This document shows, one piece after another, positions 27,299 through 35,461 of a stretch of 64,000 nucleotides of DNA. Numbering within the stretch: position 1 is the first letter of the stretch; every line of letters begins with the position of its first letter. The DNA comes from Treponema sp. Lineage in GTDB: Bacteria > Spirochaetota > Spirochaetia > Treponematales > Treponemataceae. The notes beneath the pieces were generated by a model. The model ran no database searches, was not told the origin of the DNA, and saw nothing but the letters and a program-made list of their open reading frames with translations. The DNA lies in contig JAFXSM010000036.1 in assembly GCA_017525605.1 (NCBI GenBank), forward strand, positions 87,580-151,579, given 5' to 3'. The translations under genes and the position numbers were made by a program.

Positions 27299-28148
27299 TC
27301 TTCTGAGGTCCTCCTGACCAATTCAGTTTAGAGCGCAGGGCGTTATAAAACTTTTCTTTTGTGCAGCCAATCAGAAGCGCCCTGTCCTCAATTCTTCTGA
27401 TTCTAACTTTGTCTCCGACATGCAAATCGATAGGAATCTGCCCGTCAACTGAAATGATGACACCCGAAACCCTTGACGGCAAGATTTCAATCTCAAGGTC
27501 GCCGTCCGGACTTAAAACGACAGGTCTGCTCGAAAGCGAAAATGCATTTATCAAAGTCAGCACCATCGCGTCAAGGCCTGGGTCGATTATAGGGCCGCCA
27601 GCACTCGCAGAGTACGCCGTCGAGCCGGTCGCGGTCGAAACAATCAAGCCGTCCGCCTTGAAATCGCCGAGCGGAACATTGTCATACGAGACCGTATATG
27701 AAATCGTGTGGGCAGCATGTGCCGCGCTGACGACGATATCATTCAGCCCGACAGAACTGAATCTACGCAGGCCGCCGCGAACCAAATCCGCCTGAAGCAT
27801 ACTACGCTCTTCGATAATCGAGTTTCCGTCCAAAAATGCATCCAGCTCATCGCGCCATTCATCTTTCTGAACGCTCGCAATGAAACCGAACGAACCGAAA
27901 TTTATCGGAAAAATCGGGATTTTCAGCCCGACGCAGCCTCTTGCCGCAAAAAGAACGGTACCGTCGCCGCCCATCGTTATCGTAAAGTCGTACCCATGAA
28001 ACGGATACTGCTCCGAAAAGCCGTTGAACACAAACAAATCGGCATGAATACCACGAGTCGCCAAATATTCCTTGACAATGAGACCAAGATTTTTCGACTC
28101 AGTTTTGAAAGAATTCACAACAATAAGACATCGTTTGTACTCAGACAT
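27291..28148 (-). CDS. nadK: NAD kinase
   Basis: Phosphorylates NAD to NADP. It has 285 residues with the GGDGT motif at 60-64 (TMGGDGTVLFAARG) and the second signature TGSTAYSASAGGPII. The fold and spacing are those of the bacterial PpnK/NadK family. It is immediately upstream of, and overlapping, recN. Confidence 0.97.
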   Translation of the reverse strand: MSEYKRCLIVVNSFKTESKNLGLIVKEYLATRGIHADLFVFNGFSEQYPFHGYDFTITMGGDGTVLFAARGCVGLKIPIFPINFGSFGFIASVQKDEWRDELDAFLDGNSIIEERSMLQADLVRGGLRRFSSVGLNDIVVSAAHAAHTISYTVSYDNVPLGDFKADGLIVSTATGSTAYSASAGGPIIDPGLDAMVLTLINAFSLSSRPVVLSPDGDLEIEILPSRVSGVIISVDGQIPIDLHVGDKVRIRRIEDRALLIGCTKEKFYNALRSKLNWSGGPQKNA

Positions 28149-28194
28149 AGGCAGCTCTCTTCACAGACTTTTTTTAATTGAAAAACGAGAAAAA

Positions 28195-29328
28195 TCACGG
28201 CAATGTTGCCAGAACCTTCGTTATTTTCGTGACATTCTCGCTGTTTATCCTCGGATAAAGCGGAAACAACACCGTCCTAAGAAACAGCGATTTCGCATGA
28301 ATCGGCACAAGTGCAGCATATTCATCGGCATTTTCATCAGACAAAAGAAAATCCGCGACGGAATCGGCATAAGCTTTGCGGATCTCAATCTCCTTCCGCT
28401 TCGCATACTGGTTCACATCGTTGAAATCCCCGGAAAGAACGACAGGAAAAGACCAAACAGTGCTTTTTTCCCCATCGCCGCGGGCAAGCATCCTATTTTT
28501 CTGGGTCGCCCTAGAAAACGACTTCCGATACAAATCAAAAAGACTTTTCCTGACAGCCTCATTCCGCGAGAATTCCTTAAGCTGAACGAACGCCAATGCG
28601 CTGTTGATGTCAGGAAGAATTTCGATTTTGCGCGCGCTTTCTGTTATGTTTTTCAGAACAGCCCATTCGCGTTTGTTGACGGCAACGAGAACAGCACCGC
28701 CCCCACCAGTGATTGTATCATTTTCTTCCAACCCCAAAATCGAAAAGACACCGAACGTGCCGGCTTTTTTAGCCGAAGATGACGAGGTTGACTCATCATC
28801 GGAACTAGGCTCAGAATCAGCCGAAACCGCGACAGAAGCCGCCGTCAAATCGATTGAAGAGCCGATTGAATGAGAAATATCTTCGATTATGAAAATTCCG
28901 AGAGACAGAATCTTTGAAAATTCATCAGAAGAAGGAAGAATTCCGAATGATTCATGCAAGAGCAGGACGGATGCACCTTCCGAAACGGCTTTCTGAACGT
29001 TTTCCGCAGTCACCAATCCGTTCTCCTCATCAACGTCGAGGACGACAGGCTCAAAACCGAGCGATTTTACTGCAGAAAAATGCCATGAAGGCGCAAGGGC
29101 AGAAACAAGAACCTTGCTGCCCTTCTCAAGATTCAATGCACGCAGGGAATATGACAAAGCAATCGCGGGATTTCTGAATGCAACGACACCCGCCGCACCC
29201 AAAAATTCCTTCACATACTGAGTCAGTTTTGCATTCATCTCACCTGGACCGATTTTTTCATCGACCAAACAAGTGAGAACAGCGTCCATTTCTTTTCTTC
29301 GAATTGTAGAGCTGAACGTAGAAATCAT
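28195..29328 (-). CDS. DegT/DnrJ/EryC1/StrS-fold protein, apparently lacking the PLP lysine
   Basis: Family members are PLP-dependent sugar aminotransferases or dehydratases. With ATG 29328 as start (MISTFSSTIRRKEMDAVL, the family-type beginning; GTG 29337 is an alternative) the protein has 377 residues. IIEDISHSIGSS (about 147-158) matches the conserved EDxAxAxG. The segment that normally carries the Schiff-base lysine (SxxxxKxLTTGEGG) reads FSILGLEENDTITGGGG at about 195-211, with no lysine. A Ser/Asp/Glu-rich insertion occupies about 161-188. It may be a non-catalytic homologue or use a different residue. It lies between nadK and cheW, with no sugar-pathway neighbours. Confidence 0.75.
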   Translation of the reverse strand: MISTFSSTIRRKEMDAVLTCLVDEKIGPGEMNAKLTQYVKEFLGAAGVVAFRNPAIALSYSLRALNLEKGSKVLVSALAPSWHFSAVKSLGFEPVVLDVDEENGLVTAENVQKAVSEGASVLLLHESFGILPSSDEFSKILSLGIFIIEDISHSIGSSIDLTAASVAVSADSEPSSDDESTSSSSAKKAGTFGVFSILGLEENDTITGGGGAVLVAVNKREWAVLKNITESARKIEILPDINSALAFVQLKEFSRNEAVRKSLFDLYRKSFSRATQKNRMLARGDGEKSTVWSFPVVLSGDFNDVNQYAKRKEIEIRKAYADSVADFLLSDENADEYAALVPIHAKSLFLRTVLFPLYPRINSENVTKITKVLATLP

Positions 29329-29343
29329 CTCAGGCACTCAGAA

Positions 29344-29829
29344 TTACTCAACAGAACCATTTGCAATGATTTTCTGCATTTCCTTCGCGCTGAAGATTCT
29401 CCTGATATCAAGCATGATGAGATATTTTGAATCCTGACGAATAACACCAGTGATATATTCAGTTCCGATTCCAGAAATCATCTGCGGCGGATCTTTGATT
29501 TCCTCAGTGTTGATAGTCACAACGCGGGCGATTCTATCGATGATGATACCGACCTTGTTGTCATCGATGTTCAATATGATGAAACCGCCGTCGAATTCAT
29601 TTTCCTCTTCAGTCTGCTGCAATTTCTGAATCTGGAAACGCTTGTGGAGATTGATAACAGGGATGATTTCTCTACGAAGATTGAAAATACCCTCAACATA
29701 ATATGGTGCGTTCGGAATCGGACGAACCTTCGTGATTTTTACGATTTCCTTGACATCCATGATATCAACACCATAGAGTTCCTCTCCAAGCTGAAACGTA
29801 ACAAGCTGAATCTGTGTATTTTCTGCCAT
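29344..29829 (-). CDS. cheW: Chemotaxis adaptor CheW
   Basis: A 161-residue adaptor that links chemoreceptors to the kinase CheA. ATG 29829 (MAENTQIQLVTFQLGEELYG) has GGGGGA seven bases upstream. The two five-strand subdomains of the CheW fold are visible, with GVDIMDVKEIVKITKVRPIPNAP, YVEGIFNLRREIIPVINL and ITGVIRQDSKYLIMLDIRRIF. It is the only che gene here, 15 bases upstream of the DegT-like gene. It would serve the two chemoreceptors in this window among others. Confidence 0.97.
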   Translation of the reverse strand: MAENTQIQLVTFQLGEELYGVDIMDVKEIVKITKVRPIPNAPYYVEGIFNLRREIIPVINLHKRFQIQKLQQTEEENEFDGGFIILNIDDNKVGIIIDRIARVVTINTEEIKDPPQMISGIGTEYITGVIRQDSKYLIMLDIRRIFSAKEMQKIIANGSVE

Positions 29830-29888
29830 ATTTCCCCCAAAACAACGGAAACCGAAATCATCGGCTCCCGTAATTTTCAACTACAATT

Positions 29889-31181
29889 TTATTCACCGAG
29901 AAGTTTCTTTGCTTCAAGGAACTGAGAAATTCCTTCCGCAACTTTCTTAGCCTCGCGCATAGCCAAGACGACCGTAGCAGGCTTATGAACGACATCGCCA
30001 CCAGCAAAGATTCCTCTGCGGCTCGTCATTCCATACGGCTTCTGCTTTGTGATGACATATCCCGACTCATCAACATCGATTCCCTCCGTCGTGTTCAGGA
30101 TTCGAGCTGCAGGGCGAGAACCGATTGCGAGCAGGATTTTGTTTGCAGGAAGGACAACCTCACCTTCCGGAGTCTTGCACTTCAAGCCCGTAACATGGCC
30201 GTTCTCACCGACGAATTCCAAAGGAGCGTGCTCCCACTTGAAGTCAACGCCGTCACTGATAGCACCGTCATATTCAGCCTTGGCAGCCTTCATATCGGCA
30301 ACTGTCTTTCTGTATGCCACAGTCACAGACGCAGCCTTCATGCGGACAGCAGTTCTGCAGGCATCCATTGCGACGTTACCAGCACCGATTACGATTACAT
30401 GGTCGCCTTCTTTTACAGGAACTTCATCTTTCTCGACATTGCCGTCCTGATAGAGACGCACCATGCGGAGAAGATAGTTCGACTGAATGACACCAGTCAG
30501 TTCCTTTCCAGGCAAATCAAGCGAACGCGCGAGGGCTGTTCCTGTTCCGATGAAAACCGCATCGAATCCGTTCTTGAACATCTCCTCGACAGTGATATCC
30601 TCGCCGACCATCGTATTCGTAATGTATTTTACGCCAAGTTCTTCTATTTTCTTTGTAGTTCTGCGGACAACATCTTTCGGGAGTCGAAATTCAGGGATTC
30701 CATAGAGCAAGACACCGCCCGGCTCGCTTTCGCCTTCGTACACAGTCACTTCATAACCTTTGCGAGCCAAATCACCGGCAACAGTGAGTCCTGCAGGACC
30801 TGAACCGATGACCGCAACTTTTCCGTCAGTCTTTACGATTTTCGCGTCCTTTGCGAATTTAGCCTCAGCCTCGAAATCCGCAACAAAACGCTCAATCATT
30901 CCAATTTTGATTCCTTTACCGGAGCGAGCGAGAACACAATGGCCTTCACACTGATTTTCATGCGGACAAACGCGACCACATATAGCAGGCAAATTGCTTT
31001 TTCTTGAAATGACTTCGAAAGCTTCTCCAAAATTGCCAACAGAAACAGCGTGGTTAAAAGCAGGGATTTCGTTCTCGATAGGACACCCTGTTCTACACAA
31101 TGGTTTAGGACAGTTCAAACAACGACGAGCTTCAGCAACAGCTTCCTCGATTGTGTATCCTACAATTTCTTCTTTCTCCAT
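29889..31181 (-). CDS. GltD-like NAD(P)H-dependent FAD/iron-sulfur oxidoreductase
   Basis: A 430-residue member of the glutamate synthase small-subunit family (GltD/NfnB/SudA type). The N-terminal iron-sulfur region has CLNCPKPLCRTGCP and CGRVCPHENQCEGHC. The FAD site is AVIGSGPAGLTVAGDLARKG, and the NAD(P) site is VIVIGAGNVAMDACRTAVRM. The C-terminal signature is GIFAGGDVV. It is a single gene with no glutamate synthase large subunit beside it, so it may be a stand-alone oxidoreductase, or the large subunit or an NfnA-like partner may be elsewhere. Glutamate synthesis should be treated as possible, not shown. Confidence 0.85.
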   Translation of the reverse strand: MEKEEIVGYTIEEAVAEARRCLNCPKPLCRTGCPIENEIPAFNHAVSVGNFGEAFEVISRKSNLPAICGRVCPHENQCEGHCVLARSGKGIKIGMIERFVADFEAEAKFAKDAKIVKTDGKVAVIGSGPAGLTVAGDLARKGYEVTVYEGESEPGGVLLYGIPEFRLPKDVVRRTTKKIEELGVKYITNTMVGEDITVEEMFKNGFDAVFIGTGTALARSLDLPGKELTGVIQSNYLLRMVRLYQDGNVEKDEVPVKEGDHVIVIGAGNVAMDACRTAVRMKAASVTVAYRKTVADMKAAKAEYDGAISDGVDFKWEHAPLEFVGENGHVTGLKCKTPEGEVVLPANKILLAIGSRPAARILNTTEGIDVDESGYVITKQKPYGMTSRRGIFAGGDVVHKPATVVLAMREAKKVAEGISQFLEAKKLLGE

Positions 31182-31216
31182 AAATAACTGGACCTCTTCT
31201 AAAGTTAGATTAAATC

Positions 31217-31245
31217 AGTATATCCGACAAATGACCAAAAAGCAA
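31217..31245 (-). promoter_or_regulatory. Promoter of the GltD-like gene
   Basis: TTGCTT (31240-31245) and TATACT (31217-31222) on the minus strand are spaced 17 bases apart. The start codon is about 36 bases downstream, with GAGGT as ribosome site. Confidence 0.45.
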
Positions 31246-31304
31246 AGATATTTTAGAACACGCAATTTAACGCACGCACATGCAAGCAACTTTTCGAGCC
31301 GATT

Positions 31305-32066
31305 TCACGCGACGGTAAAAAGCGTGACGCAATAAACATGAGCGACACCCATCTTTTTCAGGACACTCGAACAATCCTCAAGCGTTGCTCCCGTCGTCAT
31401 GACATCGTCAAGAAGCACGACGGAATCGGGGAGTTTTCCGTCAGGAAGGTGTTTTAAGATTCTGCGAATCTTTTTCCCGGGGGCAGGTTCGTATGACGAA
31501 CCGATAGATTCAAGACGCTGTATGCGGCCGAGCTTTTTCTGCTGGATTACGGACTTGCGCACAAGCACGGGGAGAATTTTCCGTCCGAAACCATTTTTGA
31601 GATAAAAGCATATCTCATCGATTTGGTCCCAGCCGTTTTTGCGTATTTTTCCGGGACGGGGAGGAACAGGAACGATCTGCAATGAATTTTCGCCGACAAT
31701 CGATTCCGCCTGGCATATTTTGTTTTCGACGAGGGATGCAAAGAAAGGAGACAGGCTCCGCTTCTCCTGCATCTTCCATGAAAAAAGAAGATTCTTTTTC
31801 CAAAGTCGATAAGTTTGAAGCGGAAAGATTCTGTCTGCCGATTTCAGCGTACGAGTTTTTCTGCATGACGAGCAGATTCCGATTTCGCTGACGAGCGGTT
31901 TTCCGCAGATTTCGCATCGGTTGTCGGGATTGAATGCAGAGCGAGAAAAGATTTCCGCACATTCGGAGCACAAGGGCGAGGCAAGCGCAAACCTCCCGCA
32001 ACGCACGCACCGTTCTCCGCCGAGAAAAAGGGAAATTACAGACTGAACGCAAGACAAAATCCGCAT
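31305..32066 (-). CDS. comF: ComF-family phosphoribosyltransferase-like protein
   Basis: A protein of about 253 residues from ATG 32066 (MRILSCVQSVISLFLGG). A longer in-frame ATG at 32120 exists; neither has a clear Shine-Dalgarno sequence. An N-terminal zinc-finger-like region has CVRCGRF, CSEC, CEICGKPL and CSSCRKT. The C-terminal phosphoribosyltransferase loop is SVVLLDDVMTTGATLEDC. ComF relatives assist natural DNA uptake or primosome function in some bacteria; competence is not established in treponemes. It sits downstream of mutS on the same strand with a gap of about 150 bases to it. Confidence 0.9.
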   Translation of the reverse strand: MRILSCVQSVISLFLGGERCVRCGRFALASPLCSECAEIFSRSAFNPDNRCEICGKPLVSEIGICSSCRKTRTLKSADRIFPLQTYRLWKKNLLFSWKMQEKRSLSPFFASLVENKICQAESIVGENSLQIVPVPPRPGKIRKNGWDQIDEICFYLKNGFGRKILPVLVRKSVIQQKKLGRIQRLESIGSSYEPAPGKKIRRILKHLPDGKLPDSVVLLDDVMTTGATLEDCSSVLKKMGVAHVYCVTLFTVA

Positions 32067-32213
32067 GAAAAATCCGAACAGCTTATTCGAGAAACTGACA
32101 GGCAAGAAAATCGAACTCATACACCATGTATTTATCGCAAAGATTTCGTTTTCTGCAAAAATTCAGCGAGAAATTCAATAATTTTTCGTTATCAGCAAAT
32201 TCAGAACGCGTCT

Positions 32214-34868
32214 CTATTTATTTGAAAGGTTCCGCTTCCATCTTTCTATCATCTGCAATGCCTGCTTCGGCGTTATGTCGTCAGTATCGACAGAGAGAAT
32301 TTCATCGAGAACCATCTCCTCTTCCGAAAAAAGCCCAGGCATACTGAGCGAAAGTTTCGGATTGTCATTTGCAGGCTCTTTCGAAGTCTCAATCACGACA
32401 CCGCAGCCTTTTTCAGCGGCAGTCTGCAAACCTGACAAGATTTCGTTCGCGCGATTTATCACGGATTCAGGGATTCCGGCAAGGGAAGCGACATGGATTC
32501 CGTATGAATTCTCGCTCGCACCGTCAATCACTTTGCGAAGGAAAACGACTTTGCCGTCCTCATCAGAAACAGACATGCACATCAGCTTAAGCGACTCGTG
32601 ATTCATTCGGGTAAGTTCATGGTAATGAGTTGCAAAAAGCGTCTTGCATTTCAGCGTGTTCAAAAGATATTCGGAAACGGCCCATGCAATCGAAAGTCCG
32701 TCCTCCGTGGAAGTTCCGCGTCCGACTTCGTCCATTATTACAAGCGACTTTCGGGTTGCACCGCGCAAAATGTACGCGGTCTCAGTCATCTCGACAAGGA
32801 ACGTGGACTCGCCTTTCGCAAGGTTGTCGCTCGCACCGACGCGGCAGAATATCCTGTCAACGACACCGAGCTTCGCGTAGCTTGCAGGAACGAACGAACC
32901 GATTTGCGCCATGAGCGCGAGAAGCGCGTTCTGCCTTAAATAAGTCGATTTACCTGCCATGTTCGGGCCTGTAATCAAGCCGAACGCCGCAAATTCAGAA
33001 TTCTCATCGGAAGAAATCGACAAATCATTCGGAACGAATTCTCCAGACGGAATATGAGCCTCGACAATCGGATGACGACCGCCTTTGACAATGAATTCAC
33101 CGCCGTCATCGACAATCGGGCGCACCCAGCGGTTGAGCTGCGCCGAATATGCAAGCGACGAAGTGACATCCGCATACGCAATGCTCTGCGCAGTCTTCAG
33201 AAGATACGGAACGCACTCGCCTATCTTCGCCCTGATTTCAAGGAAAAGTTTCTTTTCGGTCTCGACAATTCTAGCATCCGCTTCGTTTACCTTCTGCTCG
33301 ATTTTCCTGAGACGCGGAGTCGTGAACCTGTCCGAATTCGTGAGAGAACGCGTCCTTATGAAATGCGACGGAACTTTGTCGATTTTTCCGCGAGTGATTT
33401 CAATGTAAAACCCGGAAAGATTGTTGTATTTTATGCGGAGATTTGAAATTCCGGTTTGATTCTGCTCCTCAACAGCGTATTCTTCGAGGATTTTGTTCGC
33501 GTTGTCGTGAAGGTTCCTGTATTCGTCAAGCTCGTCCGACCAGCCGCCTTTTATTATGCGGCCTTCGTTGAGAGTAGTCGCCGGGTCATCAAGAATGGAA
33601 GCCGAAATCAGCTCTGCAATCTGCCGCGCGACCGTCAAATCGAATTCATCAAAACCGACGGAAGAAAGACGCTCAGCACATTCAATCCACGACTCGATGC
33701 TAGCGCGCAACGCCTGCAAATCCTTCGCGTGCGCCCGCTCCATTGCGACACGTCCGGCAAGACGCTCGACATCAAGAATCTTCGAGAAACGCTCCTGAAC
33801 AAATGCCGTAAGCTCGCTATCGTTGAAGAAAAGCCCGACATGATTCTGCCTGCTTGTAATTTTTTCGACACTGCGAAGCGGATACAAAAGCCACGAGCGC
33901 AAAAGGCGTTTTCCCATCGCGGTCTGCGTTTTTGCGATTGTATCGAGCAAAGTGAAACTCGTAGTTCCGTCGCGGAGATTCGAGACGACTTCTAGATTGC
34001 GCCTTGAAGAATCGTCCATCATGACGAATTCGCTGTCACGGTAGACTTTTATCGAATTCACATGCGGGGTTTTCGTTATCGTGTTTTTCTGGATGTAATC
34101 GACGAGGAATCCGGCAGGCGAAACTTCGGGAGAATCTTCGGAAAGGTCGAACGACTTGAGATTCTGAGTTTTGAACTGCTCGATAAGCCTTGAGAACGAC
34201 TTCTGCGGCTCGAAATTCCAATCGGGATAATATGAGACTGCAATGCGCTCGTTCAGAGAAAGCACGGACTGGACGATTTCATTTTTACGAAGAGATTCAG
34301 GAAGAAGCAACTCCCTCGGACAAGCCCTGCCGATTTCCTTCGGGAAGGACTCTGCCATATCAGAAGTTTTCCACGACGTAGCAAAGAAATCCGCCGTGGT
34401 GACATCGATGAACGAAAAGCCTGCTAGCCCGCCCTGAACGACAAGGCACGCCAGAAAATTGTTCGACATTCCGTCAATGAAAGCACCATCGATTGCGGTT
34501 CCCGGAGTGATGACTTCGATTACTTTTCTTTCCGTAAGACCTTTTCCGGTAGGCTCCGTAACCTGCTCGCAAATTGCTATTCTCTTTCCGTAACGGAGAA
34601 GACGCGCAATGTAGCTTTTTGCGGCATGATGCGGGATTCCGCACATCGGTTTTGCACCGCGGTGAGTCAGCGTAAGATTCAGAAGACGCGAAATCTCAAT
34701 CGCATCCTCATCGAACATCTCATAGAAATCACCAAGCCTGAAAAAAAGAACCTCATCTTTATGCTCATCTTTTATCGACTGATACTGGCGCATCAGAGGC
34801 GTATCTTCTGTCGACGCCGTTTTTTCAGGCACTGTGCCCGCGACGATATTATCCTTGCTCCTTCCCAT
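32214..34868 (-). CDS. mutS: DNA mismatch repair protein MutS
   Basis: An 884-residue mismatch-recognition ATPase. The N-terminal mismatch-binding domain has DEVLFFRLGDFYEMFDEDA, containing the Phe-x-Glu (FYEMF) lesion wedge. The ATPase has Walker A GPNMAGKSTYLRQ, then LVIMDEVGRGTSTEDG and LFATHYHELTRM. Size and motif order are standard for MutS1. It lies only ten bases downstream of skp with no Shine-Dalgarno sequence, so coupling or a nearby start is likely. Confidence 0.98.
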   Translation of the reverse strand: MGRSKDNIVAGTVPEKTASTEDTPLMRQYQSIKDEHKDEVLFFRLGDFYEMFDEDAIEISRLLNLTLTHRGAKPMCGIPHHAAKSYIARLLRYGKRIAICEQVTEPTGKGLTERKVIEVITPGTAIDGAFIDGMSNNFLACLVVQGGLAGFSFIDVTTADFFATSWKTSDMAESFPKEIGRACPRELLLPESLRKNEIVQSVLSLNERIAVSYYPDWNFEPQKSFSRLIEQFKTQNLKSFDLSEDSPEVSPAGFLVDYIQKNTITKTPHVNSIKVYRDSEFVMMDDSSRRNLEVVSNLRDGTTSFTLLDTIAKTQTAMGKRLLRSWLLYPLRSVEKITSRQNHVGLFFNDSELTAFVQERFSKILDVERLAGRVAMERAHAKDLQALRASIESWIECAERLSSVGFDEFDLTVARQIAELISASILDDPATTLNEGRIIKGGWSDELDEYRNLHDNANKILEEYAVEEQNQTGISNLRIKYNNLSGFYIEITRGKIDKVPSHFIRTRSLTNSDRFTTPRLRKIEQKVNEADARIVETEKKLFLEIRAKIGECVPYLLKTAQSIAYADVTSSLAYSAQLNRWVRPIVDDGGEFIVKGGRHPIVEAHIPSGEFVPNDLSISSDENSEFAAFGLITGPNMAGKSTYLRQNALLALMAQIGSFVPASYAKLGVVDRIFCRVGASDNLAKGESTFLVEMTETAYILRGATRKSLVIMDEVGRGTSTEDGLSIAWAVSEYLLNTLKCKTLFATHYHELTRMNHESLKLMCMSVSDEDGKVVFLRKVIDGASENSYGIHVASLAGIPESVINRANEILSGLQTAAEKGCGVVIETSKEPANDNPKLSLSMPGLFSEEEMVLDEILSVDTDDITPKQALQMIERWKRNLSNK

Positions 34869-34878
34869 AATGCGTCAA

Positions 34879-35403
34879 TTATTTCAAACCGAGTTCGGAA
34901 ATGACTTTTTCGGTGACATCAACGGAAGTGCTGTACCAAAGGATTCCGTTGTTCTGCTGAAGGCTTAGAATCATCGTGAAGCCCTCATTTTCCGCAACGC
35001 GCTCGATAACTTTGTAGAGCTTCGTGTAAAATTCGTTCGAATTCTGCATGTTCGCCTTGAGATTCTCAAGCTCCAGATTCTTTGACTTCGTGTATTCGGT
35101 CAAGCTTTCTGTTTTCTTTGCAATCTCAGCATCAAGATTCGAAGCCTCGTAGTCATTGCCGAGCGACAACGCCTCATTTTTCTGCGTCCTGAGAGTCCTG
35201 ATTTCGTCAGCACGCTTGTTGATTTCGCCCTGAAATTCAGCCTTCTTCGCCTCGTAATTCCTCATCGGAGAAGAGTTCTTGAAATATGCCTGATAGACTT
35301 TTGCCGTATCGACGACACCGAACCTCGTAATCTGCTGAGCCTGCGCAAAAGATGCAACCATAGCGACAACAGAAAAAAGGAAAACAAAAAAACACTTTTT
35401 CAT
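34879..35403 (-). CDS. OmpH/Skp-like periplasmic chaperone
   Basis: A 174-residue secreted protein with a cleavable signal (MKKCFFVFLFSVVAMVASFAQA). It is followed by the family start RFGVVDTAKVYQAYFK and a long helical hairpin (about residues 50-125) rich in Lys/Glu, as in the tentacles of Skp. It would shield unfolded outer-membrane proteins on the way to BamA, whose gene is just upstream. GAGGT precedes the ATG. A stable hairpin lies between the two genes. Confidence 0.9.
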   Translation of the reverse strand: MKKCFFVFLFSVVAMVASFAQAQQITRFGVVDTAKVYQAYFKNSSPMRNYEAKKAEFQGEINKRADEIRTLRTQKNEALSLGNDYEASNLDAEIAKKTESLTEYTKSKNLELENLKANMQNSNEFYTKLYKVIERVAENEGFTMILSLQQNNGILWYSTSVDVTEKVISELGLK

Positions 35404-35430
35404 ACAAACCTCTGTTTATCCGTTAAAACC

Positions 35431-35454
35431 GTTCGGAAAACTCAAATTCCGAAC
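35431..35454 (-). terminator. Hairpin between bamA and skp
   Basis: GTTCGGAA (35431-35438) and TTCCGAAC (35447-35454) form a perfect 8-bp stem with an 8-base loop. On the minus strand it is followed by GGTTTTAACGG, so it is a weak terminator or mRNA-processing or stability element. Confidence 0.4.
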
Positions 35455-35461
35455 GAGTCTA

